DNA of 64,000 nt from Myxococcus stipitatus (GTDB lineage Bacteria; Myxococcota; Myxococcia; Myxococcales; Myxococcaceae), in the NCBI RefSeq assembly GCF_037414475.1, contig NZ_CP147913.1, forward strand, positions 2,108,001 through 2,172,000, given 5' to 3'. Every line of letters starts with the position of its first letter. The first letter of the stretch is position 1. The position numbers and the translations under genes are program-made. Shown piece by piece: positions 1 through 9,476 of the stretch. The notes under the pieces are model-generated. The model saw only the letters and a list, made by a program, of their open reading frames with translations, was not told the origin of the DNA and ran no database searches.

Positions 1-367
1 CGCTCGCGATGTTGGCAATCGCCTGCGCCTGCTCTTCATGGTTCAGGTGGAACAGGACTCCCCACGCAATCGCGGCATCGAACATCCTCCCCTGAAGCTC
101 ACACGACTGGATGGGCGCACAGACCACCGGCACGTGGGGGAAGTTCGCTTGAAATCGCGCCAGCAACTCGCGGGAGCTATCCACCCCCACCACGTGACAG
201 CCGTGCTCCAGCAGCACCCGCGTCAGCGGCAGCCCCGTGCCACAGCCGACGTCCAGCACCGAGGCGCCGGCCGGAAGTGAAGCCGCGAGCGCGGCGACTT
301 CCGGGACACCGATATGGCCTGTGCGTTGGGATGCGTACCAGTCCGCGATCACATCGTATTCGTGCAC
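1..367 (-). CDS. SAM-dependent methyltransferase (partial, C-terminus off window)
   Basis: The first 122 residues of a class I methyltransferase on the minus strand, cut by the window edge. Reading starts at GTG 367 because TGA lies in frame two codons upstream. The glycine-rich SAM-binding motif I reads VLDVGCGTGLPLT at about residues 38-50. An acidic post-I residue follows (VVGVDSS). The stretch FDAAIAWGVLFHLNHEEQ fits motif IV of UbiE/Methyltransf_11-type small-molecule methyltransferases. The substrate cannot be told from this part. It is transcribed away from the metalloprotease gene that starts at 733. Confidence 0.8.
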   Translation of the reverse strand, partial: MHEYDVIADWYASQRTGHIGVPEVAALAASLPAGASVLDVGCGTGLPLTRVLLEHGCHVVGVDSSRELLARFQANFPHVPVVCAPIQSCELQGRMFDAAIAWGVLFHLNHEEQAQAIANIAS

Positions 368-732
368 ACGTCACCCAGAAGAGACACCCGTCTCATTGAA
401 TTCTGGACCTGGACACCTCGATGCGCAACGCCTCACCCCGCCGCGTTCGGACAATGCAGGGACCGGAGCGCCGGCGGCACCTGCGATGGAAACACCCGGC
501 CCACGCTCGCGGGGGCACTTGGAACAGCCTGAACAGATGCAAGATGGACGTAGGTACAGGGTCATCAAGTCCCACGCCGGCTGCCCCGCAACAGACTCAA
601 TTCCATACACCGGCATGAATCAGATTTCACTGGGAGAAAACCCCAACATCTGTCATAAGCAACTCCCGATTCCTCATCATGACGAGAGGGTCACTCCGAC
701 CCCGTCTGACAAAGAATCGCAAAGGGGACGCC
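368..732. other. Non-coding gap between methyltransferase and metalloprotease
   Basis: This 365-bp interval separates two divergent genes. The open frames crossing it have no domain signal and unconvincing codon use. The last 100 bp are locally AT-richer than the surroundings, as expected for a promoter, and aaaggggac just before 733 is the ribosome binding site of the metalloprotease. No repeat or hairpin stands out. Confidence 0.5.
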
Positions 733-2229
733 ATGCAGACTGGAATTGTATTCCGCCAGAGGGTGGCGCTGTTCGCGGCATTAGGATTGGGAGCGTTGAC
801 TGGCTGTGGTGCCAACCCGGAGCCCTCGACGTCCGAGGAGCCCGCTGGGAGCATGAGGAACAGCGAAGCAGACCTCTACGTTGCCTCCAATCGTTTGTGG
901 CGGCCCATGACCGTGGCCGTCTGCTGGGAGAACCCGGGGCTGCTGGATGGAACGCAGCGGCAGTGGGTGCAGAACGCGGTGACTCGCACGTGGGAAACCC
1001 GCTCGGGGGTTCGCTTCACCGGCTGGGGCGCCTGCGCCGGGGGCGCCATGGGCCTGCGCATCAACATCAGCGACGCGGGCCCTCATACCAAGGGACTGGG
1101 CAACTCGCTCAATGGCGTGGCCCAGGGCATGGTGCTCAACTTCACGTTCAACAACTGGGGTCAGAGCTGTCGCAACACGCTCCAGTACTGCATCGAGACC
1201 ATCGCGGTCCATGAGTTCGGTCATGCCCTGGGCTACGCCCACGAGCAGAACCGTCCGGACACGCCGAGCTCCTGCACCGAGCCCCCGCAGGGCTCCTCGG
1301 GGGACACGACCATTGGCGCTTGGGACCTCAACTCGGTGATGAACTACTGCAATCCGCGGTGGAGTGGGGACGGCAACCTCAGCGTCACGGACCAGTTGGG
1401 AGCGCAGCAGACGTACGGTGTTCCCTGGGAGTCGCTGGGCGGAACGCTCACCTCCGGACCCGCGGTGACCGCGCGAGGCGCGAACCGGCTGGACGTGTTC
1501 GCCCGCGGCTCGGACAACCAGCTGTGGCAGACGTACTGGATTGGGACCGCGTGGATTCCCTGGCTCCCGCTCGGCGGAACCCTGACGTCGGACCCGGCGG
1601 CGGTGAGCCGGGACACCAGCCATATCGACATCTTCGTCCGAGGTTCCGACAACGCCATCTATCAAAGGTCCTGGACGGGACTGGCGTGGACGGGCTGGTC
1701 GTCACTGGGGGGCAGCTTTGCCTCGGGCCCCGCCGTGTCCTCGTGGGACGCCAACCGGATGGATGTGTTTGTCCGGGGCTCGGACAACCAGATCTGGCAG
1801 TCCTACTGGACCGGAGGCCCGTGGAGCTCCTGGTTCTCGCTGGGAGGCAACGTGGTCTCGGACCCGGCGGCGGTGAGCTGGGGTCCCAACCGTATCGACG
1901 TGTTCGCCCGGGGCGCGGACAACTCCATCATGCAGAAGTACTGGAATGGCACCACGTGGGTGGGGTGGTCGTCGCTGGGGGGCAACTTCGTCTCGGACCC
2001 CGCCGTCGCCTCGCGCGGTGCGAACAAGCTGGACGTGTTCGCCCGGAGCGCGGACAACAGCCTGTGGATCAACAGCTGGAATGGCGCGACCTGGAGCGGC
2101 TGGCAGTGGCTGGGCGGTGCGTTGGCCTCCGCGCCGGATGCCGTGAGCAGGTCCTCGAGCAACCTGGATGTCTTCTACATCAGCTCGGACGGGGCCCTGC
2201 GACACTCCACCTACAACAACGGGTGGTAG
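733..2229 (+). CDS. Lipoprotein metzincin-type metalloprotease with C-terminal DUF346-like repeats
   Basis: A 498-residue secreted protein. The start is ATG 733, which has a good ribosome binding site and begins a lipoprotein signal ending LTGC at Cys25; an ATG at 679 would bury that signal. Residues 50-215 carry HEFGHALGYAH (H160, E161, H164, H170), the HExxHxxGxxH zinc site of metzincins, and SVMNYC supplies the Met-turn near M203. From about residue 225 there are six repeats of roughly 44-46 residues, each opening with LGG and containing DVFARGSDN-like text. These match the DUF346/PLL-like beta-propeller repeats common in myxobacteria, which probably bind sugars or cell surfaces. The inferred role is a cell-surface protease for predation or matrix turnover. 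It converges on the HAD phosphatase gene with a 22-bp gap. Confidence 0.85.
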   Translation: MQTGIVFRQRVALFAALGLGALTGCGANPEPSTSEEPAGSMRNSEADLYVASNRLWRPMTVAVCWENPGLLDGTQRQWVQNAVTRTWETRSGVRFTGWGACAGGAMGLRINISDAGPHTKGLGNSLNGVAQGMVLNFTFNNWGQSCRNTLQYCIETIAVHEFGHALGYAHEQNRPDTPSSCTEPPQGSSGDTTIGAWDLNSVMNYCNPRWSGDGNLSVTDQLGAQQTYGVPWESLGGTLTSGPAVTARGANRLDVFARGSDNQLWQTYWIGTAWIPWLPLGGTLTSDPAAVSRDTSHIDIFVRGSDNAIYQRSWTGLAWTGWSSLGGSFASGPAVSSWDANRMDVFVRGSDNQIWQSYWTGGPWSSWFSLGGNVVSDPAAVSWGPNRIDVFARGADNSIMQKYWNGTTWVGWSSLGGNFVSDPAVASRGANKLDVFARSADNSLWINSWNGATWSGWQWLGGALASAPDAVSRSSSNLDVFYISSDGALRHSTYNNGW

Positions 2230-2251
2230 GCGGTTGAGTTGACGCTGAAGG

Positions 2252-3478
2252 CTAGGGTCCCGCGTCGAACTGGTCCGGGATGGGGTTGCCTTGTTCATCC
2301 CTCACGGGCCCGTCGGCGTGTGAGGCGCACGGCACCGGGCCCATGGGCGCGACAGGTTCCAGGAACATGGGCTGGATGAGCCATGTCCCCTGCCAGTTCG
2401 CCAGGGCGTTGCACATCAAGCGCCGCTTGTTGCGCCGGATGACCAGCTTGAGGCCCACGGCGTCCTGGAGCATCGACACATCCGTGTCCGAGTCACCCGC
2501 CGCGAAGAGGGGCCTCGAGGCGGGGTCCTCCGCGCGCTGCAACTGCGCCTCGGCGGGCAGGCCGAAGACACGCTTGTTGATCCAACAGCGCTTGCCCTCG
2601 TCATAGGTCATCAGCGTGTCCTTCCCGTCGGGGACGGGACCGCAGCCCTCGAACACCGGCCGCGCCCGGCCATCGACGAAGACATTGCGGATGCCGATGA
2701 CCTGGTGTGCGGCGACGCCGAGCTGGGCGGCCACCACTTCGACCGCCGACTGAGGGGAGGCACTGACCACCCACACCTCGAACCCGTTCTCCTGCATCGC
2801 CTCAATCAGGTCACGTTGGGCCTCGTAGACCCGGATGAAGGAAGGCAGTTCGTACCCACCGATGCGCCGCTTCGCGCCCATCGGCTCGGTCAGCGCGGCG
2901 GAGAGTGCCTCCGAGGCCAACTGGCGGAGCCTGGAAGGGGTATGCCCTGCGAGCAACTGCGCCGCCCAGGCATAGGAGGCATTGAGGGTGGGAGTGGAGG
3001 CCTGCCGCCACGCCTGGGCCCCCTCCGGCGTCTTCCCTTCCAGGTAGATGCCCAGCACGGCAGATGCACACCGCGCATGAAGACGCGTGAGCAACCGTCC
3101 CTCCGGACCGACGGCATCACCACATGCGCCCGAGAGCGCCTGGACGGCCGCGTCCGTCAGGTGGCTGCTGGTGCGAAGCCAGTCGCCATCAGGCGGGGCG
3201 TAGAGTTCGTCGTGCTCCACCAGCCAGGACACCAGCGCATCACCGACGTCGTTCTTGATGAGCGTGTTGTCCAGGTCGAAGACGGCCACCGGACGGCGCC
3301 GGGGATTGAACGAAGGGCTTGAGCGTCCATGCGCCGTCAAGAGCGCGTCCAGCCGCTCCCGGACCTCCGGACGCCAGCCCCCCGTGCGCTCGCTGAGCAG
3401 CATCGGGGGACCGGTCCGAACGTGACCCGAGCAGGCGGTGAACCCGAGGGCAAGAGTCAGGCCGAGGAGTCTGAGCAT
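2252..3478 (-). CDS. HAD-superfamily phosphatase, lipoprotein
   Basis: A 408-residue protein starting at ATG 3478, which gives a lipoprotein signal (LGFTAC, Cys16); a longer frame upstream lacks one. HAD motif I is VAVFDLDNTLI, with nucleophile Asp68 and Asp70. Motif II is VVSASPQSAV, and the metal-binding motif IV is AAGDSDTDVSML. The long alpha-helical cap between motifs I and II resembles the phosphoserine phosphatase-like branch (SerB/PHOSPHO1-like). Lipid anchoring suggests a periplasmic or surface phosphomonoesterase; the substrate is unknown. It lies 68 bp downstream of the GH5 gene on the same strand, so the two may be co-transcribed. Confidence 0.8.
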   Translation of the reverse strand: MLRLLGLTLALGFTACSGHVRTGPPMLLSERTGGWRPEVRERLDALLTAHGRSSPSFNPRRRPVAVFDLDNTLIKNDVGDALVSWLVEHDELYAPPDGDWLRTSSHLTDAAVQALSGACGDAVGPEGRLLTRLHARCASAVLGIYLEGKTPEGAQAWRQASTPTLNASYAWAAQLLAGHTPSRLRQLASEALSAALTEPMGAKRRIGGYELPSFIRVYEAQRDLIEAMQENGFEVWVVSASPQSAVEVVAAQLGVAAHQVIGIRNVFVDGRARPVFEGCGPVPDGKDTLMTYDEGKRCWINKRVFGLPAEAQLQRAEDPASRPLFAAGDSDTDVSMLQDAVGLKLVIRRNKRRLMCNALANWQGTWLIQPMFLEPVAPMGPVPCASHADGPVRDEQGNPIPDQFDAGP

Positions 3479-3546
3479 GGGCCAGGAATCCTCCACATCG
3501 AGTCCAGCGGACGTCTCCACGGGCCCGCCGTCTCGATGCCACTCGC

Positions 3547-5217
3547 TCACAGCGCGAGGAAGTTCGGGGTCAGGAAGGCGGAGTACCAGCTCATGGGCGT
3601 GATGCCGTTGGTCGTGTGGTCCGCGGTATGGGTGTTGTTTGTGAGCTGCCATTCGGTCAGGTCCCACGGAGACCACCCCAGCCACACGTCGCGGTTGTTG
3701 TTCATGAACGTGAGGGCGTTCGTCGTCTGGGCCTGCGCGAAGGGCTCGAGAATCTCGATGCCCATCTCGGACAAGAAGAGTTTCTTGCCGTGAGTCCTCG
3801 CCCAGTTCGTCACGGCCGTGAGCTGCGCGCCATAGGACGACTCATCGTTGCTGCCATAGCCTTCCGGGTAATACGAATGCATGTCGAAGGCGAGGTTGTT
3901 CGCGCTGTCCGTGAGGGTCAACGCCTCCACCGAGTCGAGCGGGCCTCCGCCCGGAGCCCAGGTGTGCCAGTGCCCCACGTCCGAACCTCGCGTGTTGGGC
4001 ACGAGAATCAACTGGGTCGACCCCGTCGCGCGCACCGCGTTGATGACCGTCTGAATCCCAGAGAACCAGGTGGTCGACGTCATCGCCAGGTCATAAGGCT
4101 CGTTCATGAGGCCCAGGATGACCTTGGGGTTCGTCTTCACCCGATTCGCGAGCTTCGTCCAGACGTCCGCGAGATGGCCCATGGTCAGCGTCCCATCTCC
4201 GACGAGGTGCTGGACGTAGGTCGTGGTCTGGTTCCCCGCGGCGTCGAAGGCCCCCGTCGCATAGCGACTGTAGTTGTGGAGGTCGAGCACCAGGGTGAAG
4301 CCCTGGCCCGTCGCCGTGTTGATGTAGTTCATCATGCCGTTGGAGTAGGCCGTATCCAGCGGGCCGTTGAGCGTGTGCTGGACGCGCTCCCACGAGATGG
4401 GCAGGCGAATCAGGTTGAAGCCCTTGCCTTTGTAGTACGCGAGCTCCGCGGCCATCTGGGTCGCCGTCGGCATCTCGTAATAGGTCTGCCCGGTCCAGCC
4501 ATCCCATTCGCTGCCGTACTCCATCCCGGCACGATTGATTCCGCGATAGGCCACACCCGTCGGATAGGTCTTTCCTCCACCACTTCGCGGAGTCTCGATG
4601 GCGATGCCATCGATGCCGTAGCTGACGGCGGTCTCCGCCATGAGCGTGATTTTGTTGAACGTGGTCAGCGTCCCCTTGAGCGCGCTCATCGGGATGGTGA
4701 CACGAGTCCACTCCCCTGCCCCGAGCGAGTCGAAGCTCGGGCTGGCGTAGCCGCCAATCGCGACGCCCGCGTTTCCATCGGTCCCCTCTTGGCTCACGAT
4801 GAGCTTGAGGCTCTTGATGGCCGTGAGGTTCGCGGTGCCCCGGTAGACGGCGAAGCTCACCGCCGAGTAGGCGCCCGTCGAGAACGACTGGCCATAGGCT
4901 CCCAGCGCCAGGGCACTGTAGGCGGCGGATGTCACCTGCATGGACGAAGTGCCGTAGGCCTTCGTGCTCGTCGTCGAGCTCCGGGTGATGCTGCCCCAGC
5001 TGTAACCGGCATCCCATCCCGGCGCGGCGGCATCGTCATACAGCACCGTCTGGTATGAGGGGTCCAGCGCGGGCAGGGCCACCAGATTGGCCGTGTCCGA
5101 CGCAATGGCGGGTGGACCCTCCTCTTCGCTCCAGGGCGGGCCACACGCCGCGCCCAGGATGAAAAGACTCCCGAGAAGTCCGTAGAAATACGTCCGCGAA
5201 ACCGATGGTCGTCCCAT
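3547..5217 (-). CDS. Glycoside hydrolase family 5 (cellulase/mannanase-like) lipoprotein
   Basis: A 556-residue protein with a lipoprotein signal (LGAACG, Cys25). Residues about 50-210 form a beta-rich module resembling a carbohydrate-binding domain. From about residue 225 the sequence fits the GH5 TIM barrel: GFNLIRLPISWERVQ, LVLDLHNYSRY, then GLMNEPYD with acid/base Glu373, and LFLSEMGIEI with nucleophile Glu484. Both catalytic glutamates are present, so activity on a beta-1,4-glucan or mannan is expected; the exact substrate is not decidable. The HAD phosphatase gene follows on the same strand. Confidence 0.88.
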   Translation of the reverse strand: MGRPSVSRTYFYGLLGSLFILGAACGPPWSEEEGPPAIASDTANLVALPALDPSYQTVLYDDAAAPGWDAGYSWGSITRSSTTSTKAYGTSSMQVTSAAYSALALGAYGQSFSTGAYSAVSFAVYRGTANLTAIKSLKLIVSQEGTDGNAGVAIGGYASPSFDSLGAGEWTRVTIPMSALKGTLTTFNKITLMAETAVSYGIDGIAIETPRSGGGKTYPTGVAYRGINRAGMEYGSEWDGWTGQTYYEMPTATQMAAELAYYKGKGFNLIRLPISWERVQHTLNGPLDTAYSNGMMNYINTATGQGFTLVLDLHNYSRYATGAFDAAGNQTTTYVQHLVGDGTLTMGHLADVWTKLANRVKTNPKVILGLMNEPYDLAMTSTTWFSGIQTVINAVRATGSTQLILVPNTRGSDVGHWHTWAPGGGPLDSVEALTLTDSANNLAFDMHSYYPEGYGSNDESSYGAQLTAVTNWARTHGKKLFLSEMGIEILEPFAQAQTTNALTFMNNNRDVWLGWSPWDLTEWQLTNNTHTADHTTNGITPMSWYSAFLTPNFLAL

Positions 5218-5444
5218 GCGAGCCTCCTGGAGCGCGACAATGATTTGTCCGCCAGGACCTCGGCGTCAACCACTCGCAACTCCGTGACAAGAACGACGAC
5301 TCACCATCGGGTGCAACCTGCGGAACACGTCCACATCGTCACAGGTGTCGCGGGCCACGCGACAGGCCCATAGGACCATCTGCGTGTAAATGGAGAGCAT
5401 GGGTGAAAGACAAAGAGCAGCCCCATGCTCGAATCCATGGCCCG

Positions 5445-5795
5445 TCAGAATGCCAGCCCGAGAATCACGGGCCGGTCATTCCAGCAGGCTGTATTGCTGA
5501 CCGTGACATAGACGGGCTTGTTGCGCGCGTAGGCCTCCAATACCAGGCGGTAGTGGGTCTGGAAGCCTGGCTGGCTGATATGCGAGATATAGCCATCCGG
5601 CGTCGAGCAGCCCGCGGGATTGACCACCGGCCGTCCCGCGCTGGTCTCAATCCGGAACTGGTCACTCCCCCAGCCCGTGTGAATCCTGACGATGGTCGCT
5701 GGGTTGACCTGGGTCTGCGCCAGGGCGGTCCCCTGGAATCCCGCGAGGCCCCCCAACACGAGTCCCACTGAGCTCAATCCTTGTTTGATAGACAT
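5445..5795 (-). CDS. Small exported protein of unknown function
   Basis: A 116-residue protein. ATG 5795 is chosen because GGAGAAGAGG precedes it at suitable distance and the product then opens with a classical Sec signal ending GTALA before QTQVN. The mature part (about 90 residues) contains two cysteines (in AGCSTP and TACWND) that could form a disulfide, and ends in a hydrophobic beta-like strand VILGLAF. I do not recognise the family. It stands alone, with about 230 bp of empty sequence on each side. Confidence 0.6.
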   Translation of the reverse strand: MSIKQGLSSVGLVLGGLAGFQGTALAQTQVNPATIVRIHTGWGSDQFRIETSAGRPVVNPAGCSTPDGYISHISQPGFQTHYRLVLEAYARNKPVYVTVSNTACWNDRPVILGLAF

Positions 5796-5975
5796 CCTCT
5801 TCTCCATCCGCGTCCCGTCCGATGCGGCCGCGAGGAGGGACTCCGCACGAAAGCCAGACCGGATGGACGCTGCGTCGCGGTCAGGACCCCTCCCGACCAC
5901 TCAGCTGGAATAGCATGTCATCAAGAGCAGGACGCCCGTCGGGCGGGGCTCCATCATCGTGCGACCGATGACGAA

Positions 5976-6004
5976 CACCCCGTCCCGAGAACCGAGACGG
6001 GGTG
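5976..6004 (-). terminator. Hairpin downstream of the LolC/E-like gene
   Basis: A perfect 9-bp inverted repeat (CACCCCGTC / GACGGGGTG) with an 11-nt loop, 32 bp after the stop codon of the permease gene. There is no strong U-tract. It probably ends that transcript. Confidence 0.5.
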
Positions 6005-6036
6005 CGCCATCCCCACGTCGGACATCCGGACCGCGA

Positions 6037-8403
6037 CTACTCCGCCTTGAGGCCTTCCACCGGCTCCACGCTGCTGGCCTTGAGGGCCGGGTAGATGGAG
6101 GCCAGGTAGGTGACGAGCACCGCGATGAGCACGGCCAGCACGGTCTGCACCGGCTCGACGCGCACGGGCAGCTCCGGCATGAAGTACACCTCCGCGTCCA
6201 GCTTGATGCCCACCTTCTCGATGAAGACACACCACGAGAGGCCCGACAGCAGACCGATGAAGCCCCCCGCGACACCAATCTGAAGCCCCTCGGCCAGGAA
6301 TATCTTCACGATGCCGCCGTCGGGGACTCCCAGCGCCTTCAGGACGGAGATCTCCTTGCGCTTCTCCAACACCAACATGATGACCGTGGCGACGATGAGG
6401 CCCGCGGCCACGATGATGATGATGGAGAGGATGATGCCCATCACCAGCTTCTGAAGGCTCAGCGCGGAGAAGAGGTTCTTGTTCATCGCCCCCCAATCCC
6501 TCACACGATAGGGATAGCCCCCCAGCGCCTTCGCCACCTGGGCGGACACTCGCCGCGCATCGTCGATGTCCGCCACCTTGAGCTCGATGCCCGTCGCGCC
6601 CGCGATGGCGAAGAAGTCCTGGGCCTCCTTCAACAGGATGTAGACGAACTTGGAGTCGTACTCGTACATGCCCGAGTAGAAGATGGACGCCACGCGGAAC
6701 GCTCGGCTCTTCGGCGTCGGCATGGTGGCCCCCATCTCGAGGCCCAACGGGGAGATGACGTTCACCCAGTCCCCCACCTTCACACGCAACGACGCCGCCA
6801 GCTCCCGGCCCAGGATGATGCCGGGCAACACCGCGTTCTTCCCCGGCGCCCCCGAGTGATGGGGGCTGGCCTCCCCTCCCCCATTCGCATCCGGATGTGC
6901 GTCGTCCGGTGAGCCTCGCGGGACAATCTTCTCCGGTGAGATGAGGGTGTCGAGCGAGCCACCGTCCTCGATGTTCTTGGGCAGGTCCGTCACGTCACCG
7001 ACCGTGGCCGGGTCGATGCCCTTGATGATGACGCCGTCGACGTTGCCCTCGGAGACAATCATCACCTGGCTGATGATGAAGGGCGTCTGTCCCACGACGC
7101 CGGGCACCTGGCGGACGTCGTCCATGACCTGGGCGTACTCGGCCATGTCACCCGCGTACTTCGACACCACGGCGTGCGCGTTGGTGCCCAGAATCTTCCG
7201 CTGAAGCTCCGCCTCGAAGCCGCTCATCACCGACAGGGTGATGATGAGCGCCATCACGCCCACGCCCACGCCGCCCACCGACAGCGCGGTCATCATCATG
7301 GTAGGCGACTGCTCGTGCTGCTTGAGCCGGTTGACGTCGGAGGCGGCCGCCAACGGGTCCGCCAACCCCAGCTTGCGGATGCGGGTGCGCTCCACCGAGG
7401 CCTCCGCCGAGCGGATGATGAAGTAGATGAGCAGCGGCGGGATGATGCCGAGCATCAACACCGCCAGCGCGCCCAACAGCAACGAGGGGCGGAAGACCTC
7501 GACATGCCGGCGCGCGACGAAGAGCTCGAAGCCCATCCGCACGTCCACACGCCCACTGCCCGTGGCGATGAAGCCGGTGTTGACGCCCAGCACCAACACC
7601 AACACCAGGAACGCGAAGACCAGCCAGTACCCCAGCTCCGGACGACCGAGCAGCCCCGCGACGTGAATCACCTCCCGCAGGTGGAAGCCCAGCTTGAGCT
7701 GCAGCTGCGGAATCTGCTCCATCAGCGTGAGGACGATGGGGATGGGCAGGCCCAGGTACAGCACGCCGATGGTGGCCTCGGGCAACGACAGCCGCCGCGC
7801 CCGCGAGGCCCCGATGAAGCCCGCGAGGAACGCCACCATCGCGCCCGCCACCAGCGCGATGGCGAAGGCCCCCGTGGGCTCCATGGACAGGCCGCCCCCG
7901 CCGCCCTTCGCCACGTCCAGCAGGTCCGGGGGCTTTCCCCCGCCGGACAGCAGCGTCTGGAGGAGGATGATGACAGCCTCGGCCAGCAGCAGGCCCCCGC
8001 CGTAGGCCAACAGGGTGCCCCAGTAGAAGTCCCGGTAGCGCGCCAGCCGTGGATACAACGTGGCGCCCGCGGCCGGACTCGGGCCGTCCGTGGACTCGGG
8101 CGCTCGCTGGATGCCCGCCGCGATGAGCCCCCACCCCACGAGCCAGACCGCCGTCCCCGCCAACAACATCCCCGTGTCGGGAAGCGGCGCGCCAGAGGGA
8201 TGGGCCACCAGCATCACCGCGTTCAGGGCCTGGGCCAGGCTGCCCCAGCCCAACAGGCAGAGCCCCAGCGTGGAGCTGGCCTCACCCCAGGCCTGGGCGG
8301 ACGCGAGCGCCACCCCGAGCAATACGAAGCCCACGAGGGCCACCAGGCCCCCCATCCAGAGGTAGGTCCAGCGGTAGCGGGTCTGCCGTTCGGTGGAGTT
8401 CAC
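6037..8403 (-). CDS. LolC/LolE-type ABC transporter permease with extra N-terminal membrane domain
   Basis: A 788-residue inner-membrane protein starting at GTG 8403 after AGGAG. Residues from about 300 to the end follow the LolC/LolE plan: an opening like FELFVARRHVEVFRP, one membrane helix, a large periplasmic MacB-type domain (GFEAELQRKILGTNAHAVV, IIKGIDP, GIILGRELAASL), then three FtsX-type helices ending SVEPVEGLKAE. These permeases extract lipoproteins with the ATPase LolD and chaperone LolA. The first ~300 residues are unusual: several further predicted helices not found in normal LolC/E (about 410 residues). The periplasmic domain also carries a low-complexity insert (DDAHPDANGGGEASPHHSG). 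No LolD ATPase gene is nearby, so the partner must be encoded elsewhere. Confidence 0.8.
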   Translation of the reverse strand: MNSTERQTRYRWTYLWMGGLVALVGFVLLGVALASAQAWGEASSTLGLCLLGWGSLAQALNAVMLVAHPSGAPLPDTGMLLAGTAVWLVGWGLIAAGIQRAPESTDGPSPAAGATLYPRLARYRDFYWGTLLAYGGGLLLAEAVIILLQTLLSGGGKPPDLLDVAKGGGGGLSMEPTGAFAIALVAGAMVAFLAGFIGASRARRLSLPEATIGVLYLGLPIPIVLTLMEQIPQLQLKLGFHLREVIHVAGLLGRPELGYWLVFAFLVLVLVLGVNTGFIATGSGRVDVRMGFELFVARRHVEVFRPSLLLGALAVLMLGIIPPLLIYFIIRSAEASVERTRIRKLGLADPLAAASDVNRLKQHEQSPTMMMTALSVGGVGVGVMALIITLSVMSGFEAELQRKILGTNAHAVVSKYAGDMAEYAQVMDDVRQVPGVVGQTPFIISQVMIVSEGNVDGVIIKGIDPATVGDVTDLPKNIEDGGSLDTLISPEKIVPRGSPDDAHPDANGGGEASPHHSGAPGKNAVLPGIILGRELAASLRVKVGDWVNVISPLGLEMGATMPTPKSRAFRVASIFYSGMYEYDSKFVYILLKEAQDFFAIAGATGIELKVADIDDARRVSAQVAKALGGYPYRVRDWGAMNKNLFSALSLQKLVMGIILSIIIIVAAGLIVATVIMLVLEKRKEISVLKALGVPDGGIVKIFLAEGLQIGVAGGFIGLLSGLSWCVFIEKVGIKLDAEVYFMPELPVRVEPVQTVLAVLIAVLVTYLASIYPALKASSVEPVEGLKAE

Positions 8404-8501
8404 GCGGTCTCCTGACTACCGCGCCCGCGGCTGGAGGAGGAGAACCTTCACGGGCCGTGGGCGACATACCGTGCCCGGGGGCGCGGGTGTAGTCCTCGTC
8501 G

Positions 8502-9242
8502 TCACCCGGGCAGCGCGCGGCCGAACAAGTCGAACAGCCGGTCCCAGTGCGTCCGGGCGGCCTGTGCGTTGAACGCGGCGGTCCCCTCCACCGTGTAGCC
8601 GTGCTGCGCACCGGGGTAGAGCTCCGACTGGTACTTCAAGCCCGCGGCCTTGAGCGCCGCCTCCAGCGTCTGGATGGCCGGCAGGGGCATGGAGTTGTCC
8701 TGGTCCGCGTGCCCGAAGTACAGCTCCGCCCGCACCTGGCCCAGGAGCAGGTGGGGGCTGTCCGGGGCATCCGTGGCCAGCCGGCCGCCGTGCGACGACG
8801 CCACCGCGCCGATGCGGTCCGGGAAGTTCGCCGCCATGCGCACCGCCAGGCTCGCGCTGAAGCAGTAGCCGGCCACGCCCGCCTTCGGGCCCTTCACGAA
8901 GGGCAGCCCGGCCAGGAAGTCCAGCACCGCGGCGCCGTCCGTCTTCTGCCGCTCGGGCGAGAGGCCGCCGGCGAGTCCATAGAAACGCTTGCGGAAGGAC
9001 TCGTCCGCGAACGAGCCGCCGGCGAGCCCCAGCCGCGACGTGTGCCCGTCCCGGTAGAAGACATTGGGCAGCAGCACCACGAAGCCGTGGGATGACAGCT
9101 TCCGGGCCATGGCCTCGAACGTGGGGCGGATGCCGAAGGCGTCCGGAATCATGATGACGGCGGGCCATGCCCCCGCACCCTCCGGATGGACCAGCCTCCC
9201 GTCCATCACGCCATCCGCGGTCTTGATGTCGACGTCCTGCAT
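8502..9242 (-). CDS. Dienelactone hydrolase family protein
   Basis: A 246-residue cytoplasmic alpha/beta hydrolase. The start is ATG 9242, preceded by GGAGG. The dienelactone hydrolase triad is visible: Cys127 in GYCFSAS, the Asp in FGHADQDNSMP (Asp180 or Asp182) and His214 in GAQHGYT. The family hydrolyses lactones or esters in aromatic catabolism, though many genomic members have other or unknown substrates. It is a single gene with no pathway partners around it. Confidence 0.85.
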   Translation of the reverse strand: MQDVDIKTADGVMDGRLVHPEGAGAWPAVIMIPDAFGIRPTFEAMARKLSSHGFVVLLPNVFYRDGHTSRLGLAGGSFADESFRKRFYGLAGGLSPERQKTDGAAVLDFLAGLPFVKGPKAGVAGYCFSASLAVRMAANFPDRIGAVASSHGGRLATDAPDSPHLLLGQVRAELYFGHADQDNSMPLPAIQTLEAALKAAGLKYQSELYPGAQHGYTVEGTAAFNAQAARTHWDRLFDLFGRALPG

Positions 9243-9359
9243 GGTGAGGTGTCCTCCAAGCCGGGCGCGGCCTTCGCACCCGGTGCGCCTCAATAGCACG
9301 CACCGCGTCCCTCCCGAGGGCCGTGCGCTGACCACCTACATCCCGGAAAGAGGCCCGTC

Positions 9360-9416
9360 CGCAATCGAGCAGGATTCGAGAAGCACCCCTCCGCGCGAAA
9401 CGACACAGTGCCGACA
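9360..9416 (+). repeat. Copy 1 of a ~57-bp conserved intergenic element
   Basis: This stretch aligns without gaps to 11338-11394, with about 46 of 57 bases identical. The first 25 bases (starting CGCAATCGAGCAGGATT) differ at only one position. This copy lies about 60-115 bp upstream of the small membrane protein gene at 9477; the other sits directly before the VOC gene. It could be a shared promoter or operator. Its family is not recognised. Confidence 0.55.
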
Positions 9417-9476
9417 CCTGACGCGCTCGCGCTTCACCCGCGACCGCCGCGTGTTTGTCTTTGTGAGGAATTCACC

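Noticed and set aside
371..616. 81-codon minus-strand frame before the metalloprotease
   Set aside because: No ribosome binding site, no domain, and composition like random GC-rich sequence.
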